This document shows, in pieces, positions 9,029 to 17,203 of a DNA stretch of 32,861 bases. The stretch lies in the NCBI GenBank assembly GCA_029212405.1, contig JARGNR010000060.1:1-32861 (forward strand). Reading direction: 5' to 3'. The number at the start of each line of letters is the position of its first letter. Position 1 is the stretch's first letter. The position numbers and the translations under genes are program-made. This DNA is from Saprospiraceae bacterium. Lineage in GTDB: Bacteria; Bacteroidota; Bacteroidia; Chitinophagales; Saprospiraceae. The notes below the pieces were generated by a model. It saw only the letters and a program-made list of their open reading frames with translations. It made no database searches and was not told the origin of the DNA.

Positions 9029-9603
9029 GATCTTGATTTCAGTAGTTCATTAACTTTTTTAATAAGAGATTTAAAACATCTACTCTTTAATGTCTTAGCT
9101 ACATCCGCACTTGACAGCTCTAGTTTCTCCGCAATTTCTTTCATTTTCATCTGATACAGATAATAATAGGTGATTATTGTCTGACATTTTTCAGAAAGTG
9201 AAGTCAACGCTTCTTTGCTAGTAGCTCTCATGAAATCCTTCTCCTCTTCCTCTTCTATACTACTATCACTAAAAAGAGAGAAATGTAAACGAATTTCCTC
9301 TATTTTTTTTTCAAAATTATTTTTTAAATGGTTATTGCGTTTGCAGAGATTAACACAAACACTAATGAGATAGGATTTTACTGATGTGAAATGGGTGACT
9401 TTTCCAGCCACTATATTATTGTGCAAAACAATTAAGGCATCATTAAAAATATCTTCTGAGTTCTGATTTGCACTCGGAAATTTGACGTTTAAGAAGTTGA
9501 CGCAGTCATCTTTAAAAGCCAAATATATAGTTTTAAGCCGTGAAGTATTTCCAGCTATTAATTCATCACGAAATGCTTTCACTTCTTCAATTGTCATTTC
9601 CAT
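9025..9603 (-). CDS. ECF-type RNA polymerase sigma factor, 192 aa
   Basis: Directs RNA polymerase to a specific promoter set. A sigma-2-like region (about 20-90, including SEDIFNDALIVLHNN) is followed by a charged linker (EEEEEK) and a sigma-4 helix-turn-helix (about 130-185: LSEKCQTIITYYYLYQMKMKE, then AEKLELSSADVAKTLKSRC). I chose the start at 9603 (MEMTIEEVKAF), which gives a normal ECF length. The ATG at 9597 (GGAA just upstream) is possible, and the frame is open to 9708 but that extension does not look like an ECF N-terminus. Overlaps the anti-sigma-like gene by 4 bp. It differs from most ECFs in its long acidic linker. Confidence 0.85.
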   Translation of the reverse strand: MEMTIEEVKAFRDELIAGNTSRLKTIYLAFKDDCVNFLNVKFPSANQNSEDIFNDALIVLHNNIVAGKVTHFTSVKSYLISVCVNLCKRNNHLKNNFEKKIEEIRLHFSLFSDSSIEEEEEKDFMRATSKEALTSLSEKCQTIITYYYLYQMKMKEIAEKLELSSADVAKTLKSRCFKSLIKKVNELLKSRS

Positions 9604-9921
9604 AAGAAAACATTGTCTTTGTAGGGCTCCAAATAATTTGTTTCTTGGTTTAACACACGCTTTAGTTTTCAAAGCCCAATGTAAGAAGAATTTATCTGAA
9701 ATATCCAAGAGTTCGGACTACCTTATCACAGTATGTAACCTAATTTTCAGATTTAATGGTATCTTTTTACTGTACAAAACTTGAAATAAATTCGTTTATA
9801 AATTCTATTTCATGAACTCTTAACCCGCCACGAACCTAAATAATTCAATGTCTTTATCGAATTTTTAAATATATTTGATCATTAACTCGATAACCCATTT
9901 CTGTACACGTCGAAAGTAATT
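9604..9921. other. Divergent intergenic region, ECF operon and GRDP operon
   Basis: This 318-bp AT-rich region separates the minus-strand sigma operon from the plus-strand GRDP operon. A TAnnTTTG box faces right at 9870-9877. On the sigma side I see only near matches (ATTATTTG around 9633-9640, minus). No convincing gene is present apart from the possible N-terminal extension of the sigma factor up to 9708. Confidence 0.5.
9870..9877 (+). promoter_or_regulatory. -7 promoter element (TATATTTG) of the GRDP operon
   Basis: An exact match to the Bacteroidota -7 consensus TAnnTTTG, 45 bases before the ATG at 9922. The implied leader is about 35-40 nt. No clear TTTG -33 element is visible at the usual spacing. 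Confidence 0.55.
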
Positions 9922-10416
9922 ATGAATACATCTCAACTTCAATTATGGACTAAAATTCAAAATTTTGAGATAGATGACCCATCTTCTTCCTTTACTTTTA
10001 CAGACCGATTATCAAGAGAAAATGCTTGGGGCCTAGCCTATTCTATCCGGGCCATTATGGAGTATAAAAAATTTATCTTTCTCATTGCCATTTCTGATCA
10101 ATCTCTTACTCCTTCCGATCAAGTAGATCAAGTCTGGCATCTACATTTATTATATACGCAATCTTATTGGATCGAATTCTGTAAAGATTTACTCCAGATG
10201 GAAATTCATCATGGACCTACAAAAGGCAAAGAAGAAAAAACTCTATTCAAAGATCAATATCGAGCAACCTTAGAATTGTATCAGTCCATGTTTGAAGTAA
10301 GTCCTCCTAAAGACCTATGGCCAGATCCAGATACCCGAATGAAAGAGATCAACTTTACGAGAGTCAACCGAAAAAGAAACTGGGTCATCCCCAAATTAAT
10401 ATTTAGAAATCAATGA
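9922..10416 (+). CDS. GRDP-like (glycine-rich domain-containing protein-like) family protein, 164 aa
   Basis: Resembles the GRDP-like (DUF1399) family. The key visible motif is SDQVDQVWHLHLL (65-77): an Asp followed by WHxH, then Y-W-x-E-F-C, typical of these proteins. There is no signal peptide or membrane helix, so it is probably cytoplasmic. It is the first gene of a tight operon, with its stop overlapping the next start by ATGA (10413-10416). In plant GRDPs the DUF1399 region and a glycine-rich tail are in one protein; here the Gly/Cys-rich tail is on the next gene, as if split. The biochemical role in bacteria is unknown. His73, His75 and Asp69 could form a metal site, which is inference. 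Confidence 0.7.
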   Translation: MNTSQLQLWTKIQNFEIDDPSSSFTFTDRLSRENAWGLAYSIRAIMEYKKFIFLIAISDQSLTPSDQVDQVWHLHLLYTQSYWIEFCKDLLQMEIHHGPTKGKEEKTLFKDQYRATLELYQSMFEVSPPKDLWPDPDTRMKEINFTRVNRKRNWVIPKLIFRNQ

Positions 10417-11249
10417 ACATACTATCACGTCTAACACCCGCAGAAACTTCATTTCTAAAAGAAGGTAATTCTATTAGCTTTACCTATCTTTTGAAAGTCA
10501 CATTTAAAGATCTGTTGTTAAAGAATGTGCTGACATTTAAAGAAATAACTCCAAATCAAAGAGCATTGGACCCAAGTGTGAACGATCATACCTATGTCGT
10601 GGCAGGAAAAAATTTCTCAAATTACATACCCAAAAATCATGAAATCGTATTTCTAGAATTGTACCAACAAAATCCTCACCAATTGATATTGCTGAGACAT
10701 TTTATGAAAATAGTTTATGATGTCTCTAAGGGAGATTGGGCATTCAAAAAGAAAATTCGAAGCAATGCATCCATAGAACATTACTATAAAAAATCATTCA
10801 TTTCAGATCTTTTCAGAATGATACGAATGACGGAAACTGGGAAAGATTTAAAAAGACGACTCTCTGACTATTTTTTTCAACTTGACCAAACGATCGGTGG
10901 AGTTTTTAAAAATGATACTCCACAAGCCACAAAACTCTTTCGTGAACTAGGCGGTAATATTTTACTCCTCAAAAATTTTCACCATTCGGATTTAACAAAG
11001 GTTGATTTTACCTTACTCAAAAAAATACAACGAGAGAAAAAAGTGATCGACGATCATGATATCTGGATATATTCTGACCCTTTTTACACGAATGTTGAAT
11101 TTGATCCACATATTTCTGATTTTGACAAAAAAATAGACGAACTAGATGAGGAAGCCAATGATTCAGGAGGATTCTTTTCAGACTCAGACGGATGGGATAG
11201 TGGATGTGATGGTTGCAGTGGATGTGGTGGATGCGGCGGATGTGATTAA
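10413..11249 (+). CDS. Unknown protein with C-terminal C-x2-C ladder (TIGR04222-like), 278 aa
   Basis: Residues 4-40 (LSRLTPAETSFLKEG, then LLKVTFKDLLLKNVL) recall the N-terminus of bacterial TIGR04222-type proteins, which also end in Cys/Gly-rich tails. Unlike those, this one has no membrane helices. The C-terminus is striking: an acidic Ser/Asp/Gly stretch (GGFFSDSDGWDSG) followed by Cys at 265, 268, 271, 274 and 277, each exactly three residues apart with Gly/Asp/Ser between, ending at Asp278. Such a ladder could bind metal or be modified after translation; nothing in the sequence decides this. It is translationally coupled to the GRDP-like gene. The body is otherwise unrecognised. Confidence 0.65.
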   Translation: MNILSRLTPAETSFLKEGNSISFTYLLKVTFKDLLLKNVLTFKEITPNQRALDPSVNDHTYVVAGKNFSNYIPKNHEIVFLELYQQNPHQLILLRHFMKIVYDVSKGDWAFKKKIRSNASIEHYYKKSFISDLFRMIRMTETGKDLKRRLSDYFFQLDQTIGGVFKNDTPQATKLFRELGGNILLLKNFHHSDLTKVDFTLLKKIQREKKVIDDHDIWIYSDPFYTNVEFDPHISDFDKKIDELDEEANDSGGFFSDSDGWDSGCDGCSGCGGCGGCD

Positions 11250-11314
11250 ACCTGACCTTATACGGATTCCAAGAATAAATAATAACTTACTTAATTAAAT
11301 AAATCAAATACACT

Positions 11315-12409
11315 ATGGACCCTTTTAATGGAAACAATAGATTGCAAGACAACGTCATGTATGCCCTTGATTGGGCCATTTTTTTAAGACATAATATATC
11401 AGATGCCTTAATCCCCTTTTTATTTGAATGGAAAGGAGAGGAAATCTATAAAAATATGCTACAGCCTGGAGGTGACCCTGAAGAGTTTGCTTATCGACTT
11501 GCAAAAAAATCAGATCGCAACGGAGATCAGTTTGTAGTGGGGTATGAAGGAATGCTTGCGGATGAAAATGAACAAAAAAAAGATGCCTTTATCATTAAAG
11601 GGTATGACCGGACCCAACCCAACGGAGTCTTTCTTGCTCAATTATTCATACCCAAAGAGAAAGGTGGAACATTTTTACTCATAGATAAGCCCATGCTCAT
11701 TGGCACACCTGAACTACCTTTTGCAATTGATCCCGACATACCGAAAAATTATCAATCGGATGATGTATATTTTAACGGAATGGTCCTGAATAATGGAGAC
11801 CAAGTTGGTATATTTTCACACCCAAACCCATCTGTAGTTGCAAACGGAATAAAGCGGTATTTAAGAAGCAAAGTCAGCGATGAAAAATCCAAACAACTGA
11901 GTGGAAAATTTGAATTGAGTGTGGCACCCAACGAATCCGGTGGTACTTTTTATAATTACACACTCAAACGAACTGTAGAAGAAGAACTAGAGAATCCAGC
12001 ACTTAAAATGTGGGAAAACCGCAATAATAAAAAGATTTCCATTACTTGTAAGTATGGGGATGAAATTGTGTTTCCAGAGTCCACAGAATCCAATGATTCA
12101 AGTACCCAATCAGAAGAAAATTTATCGGCTTCCAACGCAAAGACAGAAGATCAACTCCTAGTAGAAAAGTATTCCCCTTGGGATAAAAGCCAATTGGATG
12201 CAGAGTTTTTTAGATTGGTCTCCATTCCAAATGCAAGAACAAATATTGATTGCTTGAAACAAATGTCAGCGCTTATTCAAGTGTATGAGAGCAATGGGTG
12301 GGCCACTCCAAATACTAAGAATCAGAGAACACCGCAAAAGGCAAAATCAGGATGTGCTTCTATTATTTTGTGGATCATCGTTATTGGAATTGGATCTTTG
12401 ATGGCCTGA
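11315..12409 (+). CDS. Unknown protein with C-terminal membrane anchor, 364 aa
   Basis: I do not recognise this family. There is no signal peptide. The body (1-255) is mixed alpha/beta and soluble-looking, followed by a Ser/Glu-rich, probably disordered stretch (about 255-275), a small helical segment (280-320), a basic linker (TPQKAKSG) and one hydrophobic helix at about 348-363 ending at the C-terminus. That arrangement predicts a tail-anchored protein with the body in the cytoplasm. It lies 65 bp after the C-x2-C ladder gene on the same strand with no terminator between, so it is probably the third gene of the operon from 9922. It may place the GRDP-like and ladder proteins at the membrane; this is inference from context only. 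Confidence 0.65.
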   Translation: MDPFNGNNRLQDNVMYALDWAIFLRHNISDALIPFLFEWKGEEIYKNMLQPGGDPEEFAYRLAKKSDRNGDQFVVGYEGMLADENEQKKDAFIIKGYDRTQPNGVFLAQLFIPKEKGGTFLLIDKPMLIGTPELPFAIDPDIPKNYQSDDVYFNGMVLNNGDQVGIFSHPNPSVVANGIKRYLRSKVSDEKSKQLSGKFELSVAPNESGGTFYNYTLKRTVEEELENPALKMWENRNNKKISITCKYGDEIVFPESTESNDSSTQSEENLSASNAKTEDQLLVEKYSPWDKSQLDAEFFRLVSIPNARTNIDCLKQMSALIQVYESNGWATPNTKNQRTPQKAKSGCASIILWIIVIGIGSLMA

Positions 12410-12509
12410 TCTCAATCTTACTTGATTACATATTTTAATTGTTTATAGAAATTTACTTTGCTTGGTTTTACGTTTATTCCTGTTTTTTACTTTTTACTAT
12501 TAACAAGAG

Positions 12510-12522
12510 AAAGGGTAAACAC
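12510..12522 (-). promoter_or_regulatory. Partial GTGTTTACC element, reverse orientation
   Basis: Read on the minus strand this is GTGTTTACCCTTT, a one-mismatch relative of the TGTTTACCTTTTT element found upstream of three secreted-protein genes. Here it points away from the lipoprotein gene at 12645 and back toward the end of the tail-anchored gene. It may be a chance match or a site that works in either orientation. Confidence 0.2.
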
Positions 12523-12607
12523 GACCAACCTAGTTATCAGCAATTTACACTCGTTTTGTTCGTTCAACAATATTTAAGGTCACCCTAGATTTTTTTTAAT
12601 TAATTAG

Positions 12608-12615
12608 TATATTTG
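12608..12615 (+). promoter_or_regulatory. -7 promoter element (TATATTTG) of the lipoprotein gene
   Basis: An exact TAnnTTTG match 30 bases before the ATG at 12645, implying a leader of roughly 20-25 nt. No TTTG -33 box is evident; the upstream region is a T-run. Confidence 0.55.
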
Positions 12616-12644
12616 AATAATCGTAAATTAAACCAATAAACGTT

Positions 12645-13517
12645 ATGAATTTCAGACATACCAATGTACTCGTATTTTTATCATTATTATTTATGAGTTG
12701 TGGCAAAGAAGTTGAATTGCCAAAAACATTAGAAATACGATCACAAACTGATTTGGATGTTTATTGTGAAAAGCTTTTGGAAACCGTAGCATACAATGGT
12801 ACTATAATTATTGGAGAAGAAGCCGAAGATGTAGATTTAAGTTGTTTTCAAAATATTAAATCAGTTTCATCTTCATTAGTATTAGAAGGATATAATGCTG
12901 TTAATGCATTTAAAAATATTGAAACAGTAGGGTTTGAAGGTCTGGCTATAGGAGGCACAATAACCCAGGCTATTTCATTTGAAAAATTGGTTTCCGCTTC
13001 CGCCATTACTATTTTGTCAAATGCAGCACTCAATGAAGTCCAGTTTCCAAATGTGGAAGATCTTGTGAGTTTCAAAATTGCTTCTTCTGTTGACATCGAA
13101 AAAGTAACGGGTTTGCATAAAGTAAAAACAATACTTCAAATAATAATGGCCAACGGAGATGACTCAATTGGGGAAATTGACGTATTCAGAAATTTAGAAA
13201 ATATTACCCTTTTTTCTATTGCACTACCCACTGAAACTCAATTATCATCAGAGTCATTTGATGCACTTTCAACGGTAATACTGGATAGTAGTTTCAAGAA
13301 GAATGGCCTAGGGTATTCATTGGAAGACTTGTTCCCTTTGCTTAAATCAAGCAATAATTTATATATCGACAGTGCAGATTTTGAACTCACCGATTTTTGT
13401 TATTTGAAACCCTTTCTGGAATCCAAAGATATTGACATCATATTCAGACCATCCATAGTTTTTGGTGATCCGATTTTTCCGTTCACGAACGATGAAATAC
13501 TTGAAGCATGTCAATAA
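12645..13517 (+). CDS. Lipoprotein with leucine-rich / receptor-L-domain-type repeats, 290 aa
   Basis: The signal peptide has the lipobox LLFMSC, giving a lipidated Cys19. The mature protein shows repeating beta-strand units of about 20-25 residues: strands such as SSLVLEGYNAV, GLAIGGTI, AITILSN and VSFKIASS, each followed by a segment resembling FxNIExV or FPNVEDLV. This is the pattern of receptor-L-domain or irregular leucine-rich-repeat folds that form a solenoid for ligand binding. The N-terminal YCEKLLE and LSCFQNIKSV segments are typical of the cap. It is probably anchored to a membrane and facing the periplasm or the surface. Its own TAnnTTTG promoter suggests a single-gene unit. The ligand is unknown. 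Confidence 0.75.
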   Translation: MNFRHTNVLVFLSLLFMSCGKEVELPKTLEIRSQTDLDVYCEKLLETVAYNGTIIIGEEAEDVDLSCFQNIKSVSSSLVLEGYNAVNAFKNIETVGFEGLAIGGTITQAISFEKLVSASAITILSNAALNEVQFPNVEDLVSFKIASSVDIEKVTGLHKVKTILQIIMANGDDSIGEIDVFRNLENITLFSIALPTETQLSSESFDALSTVILDSSFKKNGLGYSLEDLFPLLKSSNNLYIDSADFELTDFCYLKPFLESKDIDIIFRPSIVFGDPIFPFTNDEILEACQ

Positions 13518-13945
13518 AATAAGGTTTGGAAGTTTGACATGGATTTCTGCATTATTTATGGCTTAAGCGATTGATGGTTTCCCTATCAACATAATACAGG
13601 AATACGTTGCAGCCTCTCCATCGATTACTCATGCAACTGGATGAATATCGATTAAATGCACACATTATAAAAGGATAGACTGCCACACGATTACAAAATC
13701 AGGCACATCACACATCTTGAAATTCATGGCAGGCGATCTATATAGTGCGCTGTATTCACTTGAAAGAGAAAAATTTTGAATCATAACCCTTTTAAGGTAA
13801 ATAGGCAATTGCTCCGTTGCACAGTCCTTTAATAAAATTTTAATGGTGCTCGACACCGTATTCTGGTAACTACACCTTACCTTTTACGTTCTCAAATAGA
13901 ATACGGACATCGATGTTTCGAGCAAAAACCACATCAGTAATTAAT
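13518..13945. other. Intergenic region with an inverted repeat before the esterase gene
   Basis: I see no supportable gene in these 428 bp. Base composition is a little less AT-rich than other spacers here and short open stretches read weakly like coding (for example after 13600), so a decayed gene is possible but not shown. A 9-bp inverted repeat lies at 13856-13906, just before the esterase lipoprotein gene. Confidence 0.4.
13856..13906. repeat. Inverted repeat CCGTATTCT / AGAATACGG
   Basis: Perfect 9-bp arms at 13856-13864 and 13898-13906, separated by 33 bp, ending 39 bp before the esterase ATG at 13946. Position and symmetry suggest a possible regulator-binding site. The long spacer makes a transcription terminator unlikely. 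Confidence 0.4.
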
Positions 13946-14896
13946 ATGAAATATATACTCTTCACACTTTGGGCCGTATTACTCTGGGGAAGTTGTAAAT
14001 CAATTCAACGCCCATACGAATCAGAAAACAAAATTCTGCAAGAAAGCTTCACCTATCAAGATCGAGACAGGACATATTGGGTATATATTCCTGCAAAAAA
14101 TAAACTGCAATCACCAGCTCCTTTGCTATTTCATCTTCACGGAGGAGGAGGTACAGGGAAAAGTACACCGAACCTGACCTATAATCAATTTAATAAAATC
14201 GCTGACCGGGAGGGAATTATCGTAGTCTACCCGGATGCCATTGAACGCAACTGGAATGACGGTCGATCTCAAAATATTAAACCAAAAAATAAAGATGTGG
14301 ATGATGTGGGATTTATCGTCGAAATAATAAATACACTCAAACAAAAGCATTCTATTGATGACTCGAAAATATTCACCACAGGCATGTCAAATGGCGGTTT
14401 CATGTCCACCAGATTGTTATGCGATCGAGCGGATGTTTTCAGAGGAGGGGCTATTCTAACGGCCTCAATTTCAGAAGAATACCTCCCTTTATGCAATCCT
14501 GAAATGCCCGTGGCTGTTTTGGTCATGAATGGAACAGCGGACCCGATAGTACCGTATAAAGGTGGTAATGTTCGATTGTATAAAAATGGTAAAAGTAGAG
14601 GCAAGGTCCTTTCAAATGATGATTTTCTTCAATTTTGGCAATCAAAAAATAATTGTGATGCATCTCCATCGAACATTGATCTACCCAATAAGGATAAAAA
14701 AGATGGTACCACTGTACAAATATCTACGTACTCAAATTGTAAGTCCAGAGGCGCATTACAATTTTATAAAATAGACGGAGGTGGGCACACCTGGCCTGGC
14801 AGCAGGCAATATTTAAACAAAAGAATAATAGGAAATACAAGCAGAGAAATCAATGCATGCGATGAAATATGGACTTTCTTTAGTAATTTAAGGTAA
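13946..14896 (+). CDS. CE1/LpqC-family esterase (PHB depolymerase/feruloyl-esterase-like) lipoprotein, 316 aa
   Basis: An alpha/beta-hydrolase of the group that includes polyhydroxybutyrate depolymerases and feruloyl/acetyl-xylan esterases. Starting at 13946, residues 1-16 form a lipoprotein signal with LLWGSC (Cys17); an ATG 33 bases upstream in frame would spoil this. Visible motifs: oxyanion-region HLHGGGG, nucleophile Ser148 in GMSNGG, acid Asp199 in NGTADPIVPY and His281 in GGGHTWPG. Length is normal for the family. The substrate cannot be read from the sequence, but a lipid-anchored esterase fits breakdown of an external ester such as plant cell-wall feruloyl or acetyl groups or a polyester. 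Confidence 0.87.
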   Translation: MKYILFTLWAVLLWGSCKSIQRPYESENKILQESFTYQDRDRTYWVYIPAKNKLQSPAPLLFHLHGGGGTGKSTPNLTYNQFNKIADREGIIVVYPDAIERNWNDGRSQNIKPKNKDVDDVGFIVEIINTLKQKHSIDDSKIFTTGMSNGGFMSTRLLCDRADVFRGGAILTASISEEYLPLCNPEMPVAVLVMNGTADPIVPYKGGNVRLYKNGKSRGKVLSNDDFLQFWQSKNNCDASPSNIDLPNKDKKDGTTVQISTYSNCKSRGALQFYKIDGGGHTWPGSRQYLNKRIIGNTSREINACDEIWTFFSNLR

Positions 14897-15003
14897 CCTT
14901 TTCTTAAGTGCTAATGATTGAGGTGGTCCATCTAAATTTCAATGCTAAACTTAAATAACTGAATTGTTCGAAAGAATCATATAAAAGTTTGTAAAAAATA
15001 ACC

Positions 15004-15573
15004 ATGCAAATCTCAAGCTTAAGAAGAATACTTATTTGTAGTTTACTCGTACTTACTGGAGTGTGGATTTTAGTCCGGTCATTTATCAGGCTACAAGCAA
15101 GAATGGATATATTTTTAGAATTCATACCAATCACTTATGAAAGCATCTATACTGACATCCTATTTGGACTGTTCTTGCTCATTACCGCAGCCGTTTCAAT
15201 AAGACCCTCTAAACCAGTCCTTGAAATTACTTTGCTCACATTAAGTATTCCCGTTTTCGCCCAGGTTGATTACTTTATCTATGTTGGATTCATCTTTTGG
15301 ATTCTTCTTTTTCTGATTATGATCAGTAGTATTCCATTAGGATATAAGGTTTTAGTAGTTTTTCTCCTGCAGCTCTATTTAAACGACCATTTAATCGCCC
15401 TATTAAGTATTTACAATATTCTTGAATTGGTAGGCTATTTTCTTTTACTATTAAATATAGGATGGAGCAAATACACTTTCAAAGAATGGATGAGCTATAA
15501 AATGGAATGGAAATATCGCCTTCTTTTCTTTATCGTACTTCTGCCCAATATTATCTCTCATATATTTCATTAG
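15004..15573 (+). CDS. Polytopic membrane protein, unknown, 189 aa
   Basis: Five or so hydrophobic segments are visible (about 8-27, 44-66, 73-92, 94-112, 118-155 and 168-187, some possibly paired), with short, partly basic loops. No catalytic motif or known family is recognised. It lies at the start of a run of small membrane-protein genes (15004-16513), spaced by 60-115 bp, so they may be co-expressed, though the gaps are wide for a tight operon. The start is the only ATG that keeps the first hydrophobic segment whole. Confidence 0.6.
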   Translation: MQISSLRRILICSLLVLTGVWILVRSFIRLQARMDIFLEFIPITYESIYTDILFGLFLLITAAVSIRPSKPVLEITLLTLSIPVFAQVDYFIYVGFIFWILLFLIMISSIPLGYKVLVVFLLQLYLNDHLIALLSIYNILELVGYFLLLLNIGWSKYTFKEWMSYKMEWKYRLLFFIVLLPNIISHIFH

Positions 15574-15688
15574 ATAACACCTTTTCAGAGTATAAGAAGA
15601 TTCTATTTTCAATAGAGTAAAATGCGGCCTCAAAATGAAGTTATTTGGTATTAAAATCGTAACTTAATGGTGAACAAAACACTGCACT

Positions 15689-15892
15689 ATGAATAACGTG
15701 GAAACAATCAATAAAATCGTTATGGTCATCGGAATATTAGGAATAATTTCTGGAATTATTATGGCAGTAAAAGGAAGCACATTTCAGGATTATTTTTACG
15801 GTTTATTTATTGGATTTACACTTTTAGGGACTGCATATTATAACAATAAGAAATGGAAGGAATCCAACCAGGAAAAAGCAGAAAATAAGTAA
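15689..15892 (+). CDS. Small two-helix membrane protein, 67 aa
   Basis: Two predicted transmembrane helices (about 8-27 and 34-51) joined by a short loop (KGSTFQDY), followed by a charged Lys/Glu/Asn-rich tail of about 16 residues. No family is recognised. It sits between two other membrane-protein genes on the same strand. Confidence 0.55.
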   Translation: MNNVETINKIVMVIGILGIISGIIMAVKGSTFQDYFYGLFIGFTLLGTAYYNNKKWKESNQEKAENK

Positions 15893-15952
15893 TTTCCTAA
15901 TCGTTGCAAACCATAGAACGAATGAGAAAGGAACAAATTCTACTTATAGTCT

Positions 15953-16513
15953 ATGATACATTTTACTTCTCGTAAAGAAAAAAGATATTGGATACTCGTA
16001 TCTATTGTAATAATTGCCATATCATTTGTTCTTTTTCTAGGGCGTCCAGTACTAGATGTGCTAAATAATCAAACCATTCAAGCGGTAATTTTTGTTACTG
16101 CAATGGTGTTCACTGGAATTTCTATTTTTACTCATGGTCTTCCAAGCAATCACCTTTACATGAATATCACAATATGGATAGGCTTATCAGCTGTATTCAT
16201 ATTATCATTTTTACGTTTGGGAATCACCGAGAGAAGTCATTTAATTGAATATTCCATCTTGACATTATTTGTATTTATGGCAATGCAAGAACGATTAAAA
16301 GACAAAAAGAATGTATTGCAAATCGGTGGTTTTTCCTTACTCATCACTATCCCTCTTGGGATAATTGACGAGAGCATCCAGTTCTTTTTGCCTTCTAGAG
16401 TATTTGATATAAACGACATTATATTTAATACGCTGACTAGCTTATTCACCATAATTGGCCTTCTAATTATGCGAAGGTTTAAAAATAAAACCCAAAACTC
16501 CGGAAAAAACTAA
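15953..16513 (+). CDS. VanZ-like family membrane protein, 186 aa
   Basis: About five transmembrane helices. The signature of VanZ-like proteins is visible: HLIEYSILTLFVF in the middle (about 96-108), then DESIQFFLPSRVFDINDIIFN (about 142-162), which carries the characteristic E-x2-Q-x2-P-x-R-x4-D-x3-N spacing. VanZ gives low-level teicoplanin resistance in enterococci, but most bacterial homologues have no established function and resistance should not be assumed. Gene order with two other small membrane proteins and a downstream FCP1-like phosphatase shows no clear pathway. Confidence 0.75.
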   Translation: MIHFTSRKEKRYWILVSIVIIAISFVLFLGRPVLDVLNNQTIQAVIFVTAMVFTGISIFTHGLPSNHLYMNITIWIGLSAVFILSFLRLGITERSHLIEYSILTLFVFMAMQERLKDKKNVLQIGGFSLLITIPLGIIDESIQFFLPSRVFDINDIIFNTLTSLFTIIGLLIMRRFKNKTQNSGKN

Positions 16514-16562
16514 TTCTATTCTATTCTCTTACATTATATTGTGTTGCAACTCAGTGTATATC

Positions 16563-17153
16563 ATGAATAAACCATTACTAATTCTGGACATCGATGAAAC
16601 ATTAGTTTTTGCATCTCATGAAAAATCAAATGATTTGATGGGCATATCTGTCTTTGATTATATAGTATATGAAAGACCGTACTTACAAAAGTTTCTAGAT
16701 TCAGTATACCCATTTTATCTAATGGCAATATGGTCCTCAGCAGGTGATGAATATGTACAGGAAGTCGTTGAGAAAACGATTTTGAGGCACTATACATTTG
16801 AATTTATTTGGGGAAGATCCAGAGCTACTTTTCGTAGAAACATTGAAATGGATGAAAGCAGAGAATATACTTCTGATTCTAACCACTATCATTATGTGAA
16901 GCCCCTAAAAAAAGTAAAACGTATAGGTTATAATTTAAAACGTACATTGATCATAGATGACACCCCACACAAATCAAAATTAAATTATGGAAATGCTATT
17001 TACCCTATCCCATTTGAAGGTCACAAAAACGATGATGAGCTAAAGAAATTAGCCTCCTATCTAATTAAAATCAGGAATACTCCAAATTTTAGAACTATTG
17101 AAAAACGAGGGTGGAAAAATAAGGTATCTGATCAAAACGAAAATTCCGTTTAG
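16563..17153 (+). CDS. NLI-interacting-factor/FCP1-like HAD phosphatase, 196 aa
   Basis: A HAD-superfamily phosphatase of the FCP1/SCP type, best known in eukaryotes but also found in bacteria. Start at 16563 (MNKPLLILDIDETL) places the catalytic DxDxT at residues 9-13; an ATG 24 bases upstream in frame adds nothing recognisable. Further motifs: RPYLQKFLD (substrate-entry side), IWSSAGDEY (motif II), YVKPLKKV (Lys of motif III) and RTLIIDDTPHK with the paired acidic residues of motif IV. No signal peptide is seen, so it acts in the cytoplasm. The substrate may be a protein phosphate or a small molecule; the sequence does not tell. Confidence 0.85.
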   Translation: MNKPLLILDIDETLVFASHEKSNDLMGISVFDYIVYERPYLQKFLDSVYPFYLMAIWSSAGDEYVQEVVEKTILRHYTFEFIWGRSRATFRRNIEMDESREYTSDSNHYHYVKPLKKVKRIGYNLKRTLIIDDTPHKSKLNYGNAIYPIPFEGHKNDDELKKLASYLIKIRNTPNFRTIEKRGWKNKVSDQNENSV

Positions 17154-17203
17154 AACATTCCGATCTATCTATATCGTATTTTTTTTATTTTTCACCTACC
17201 AAT

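Noticed and set aside
5430-9603. A type III-E CRISPR ancillary system
   Set aside because: No repeats, spacers, gRAMP or other cas genes; only the CHAT/sigma logic is similar.
13665-13856. A 63-codon minus-strand open frame in the spacer before the esterase
   Set aside because: No signal, domain or ribosome-binding hint, and composition unlike neighbouring genes; not enough to call a gene.
15953-16513. Calling the VanZ-like gene a glycopeptide-resistance determinant
   Set aside because: VanZ-like proteins are widespread and mostly of unknown function; there are no van operon genes nearby.
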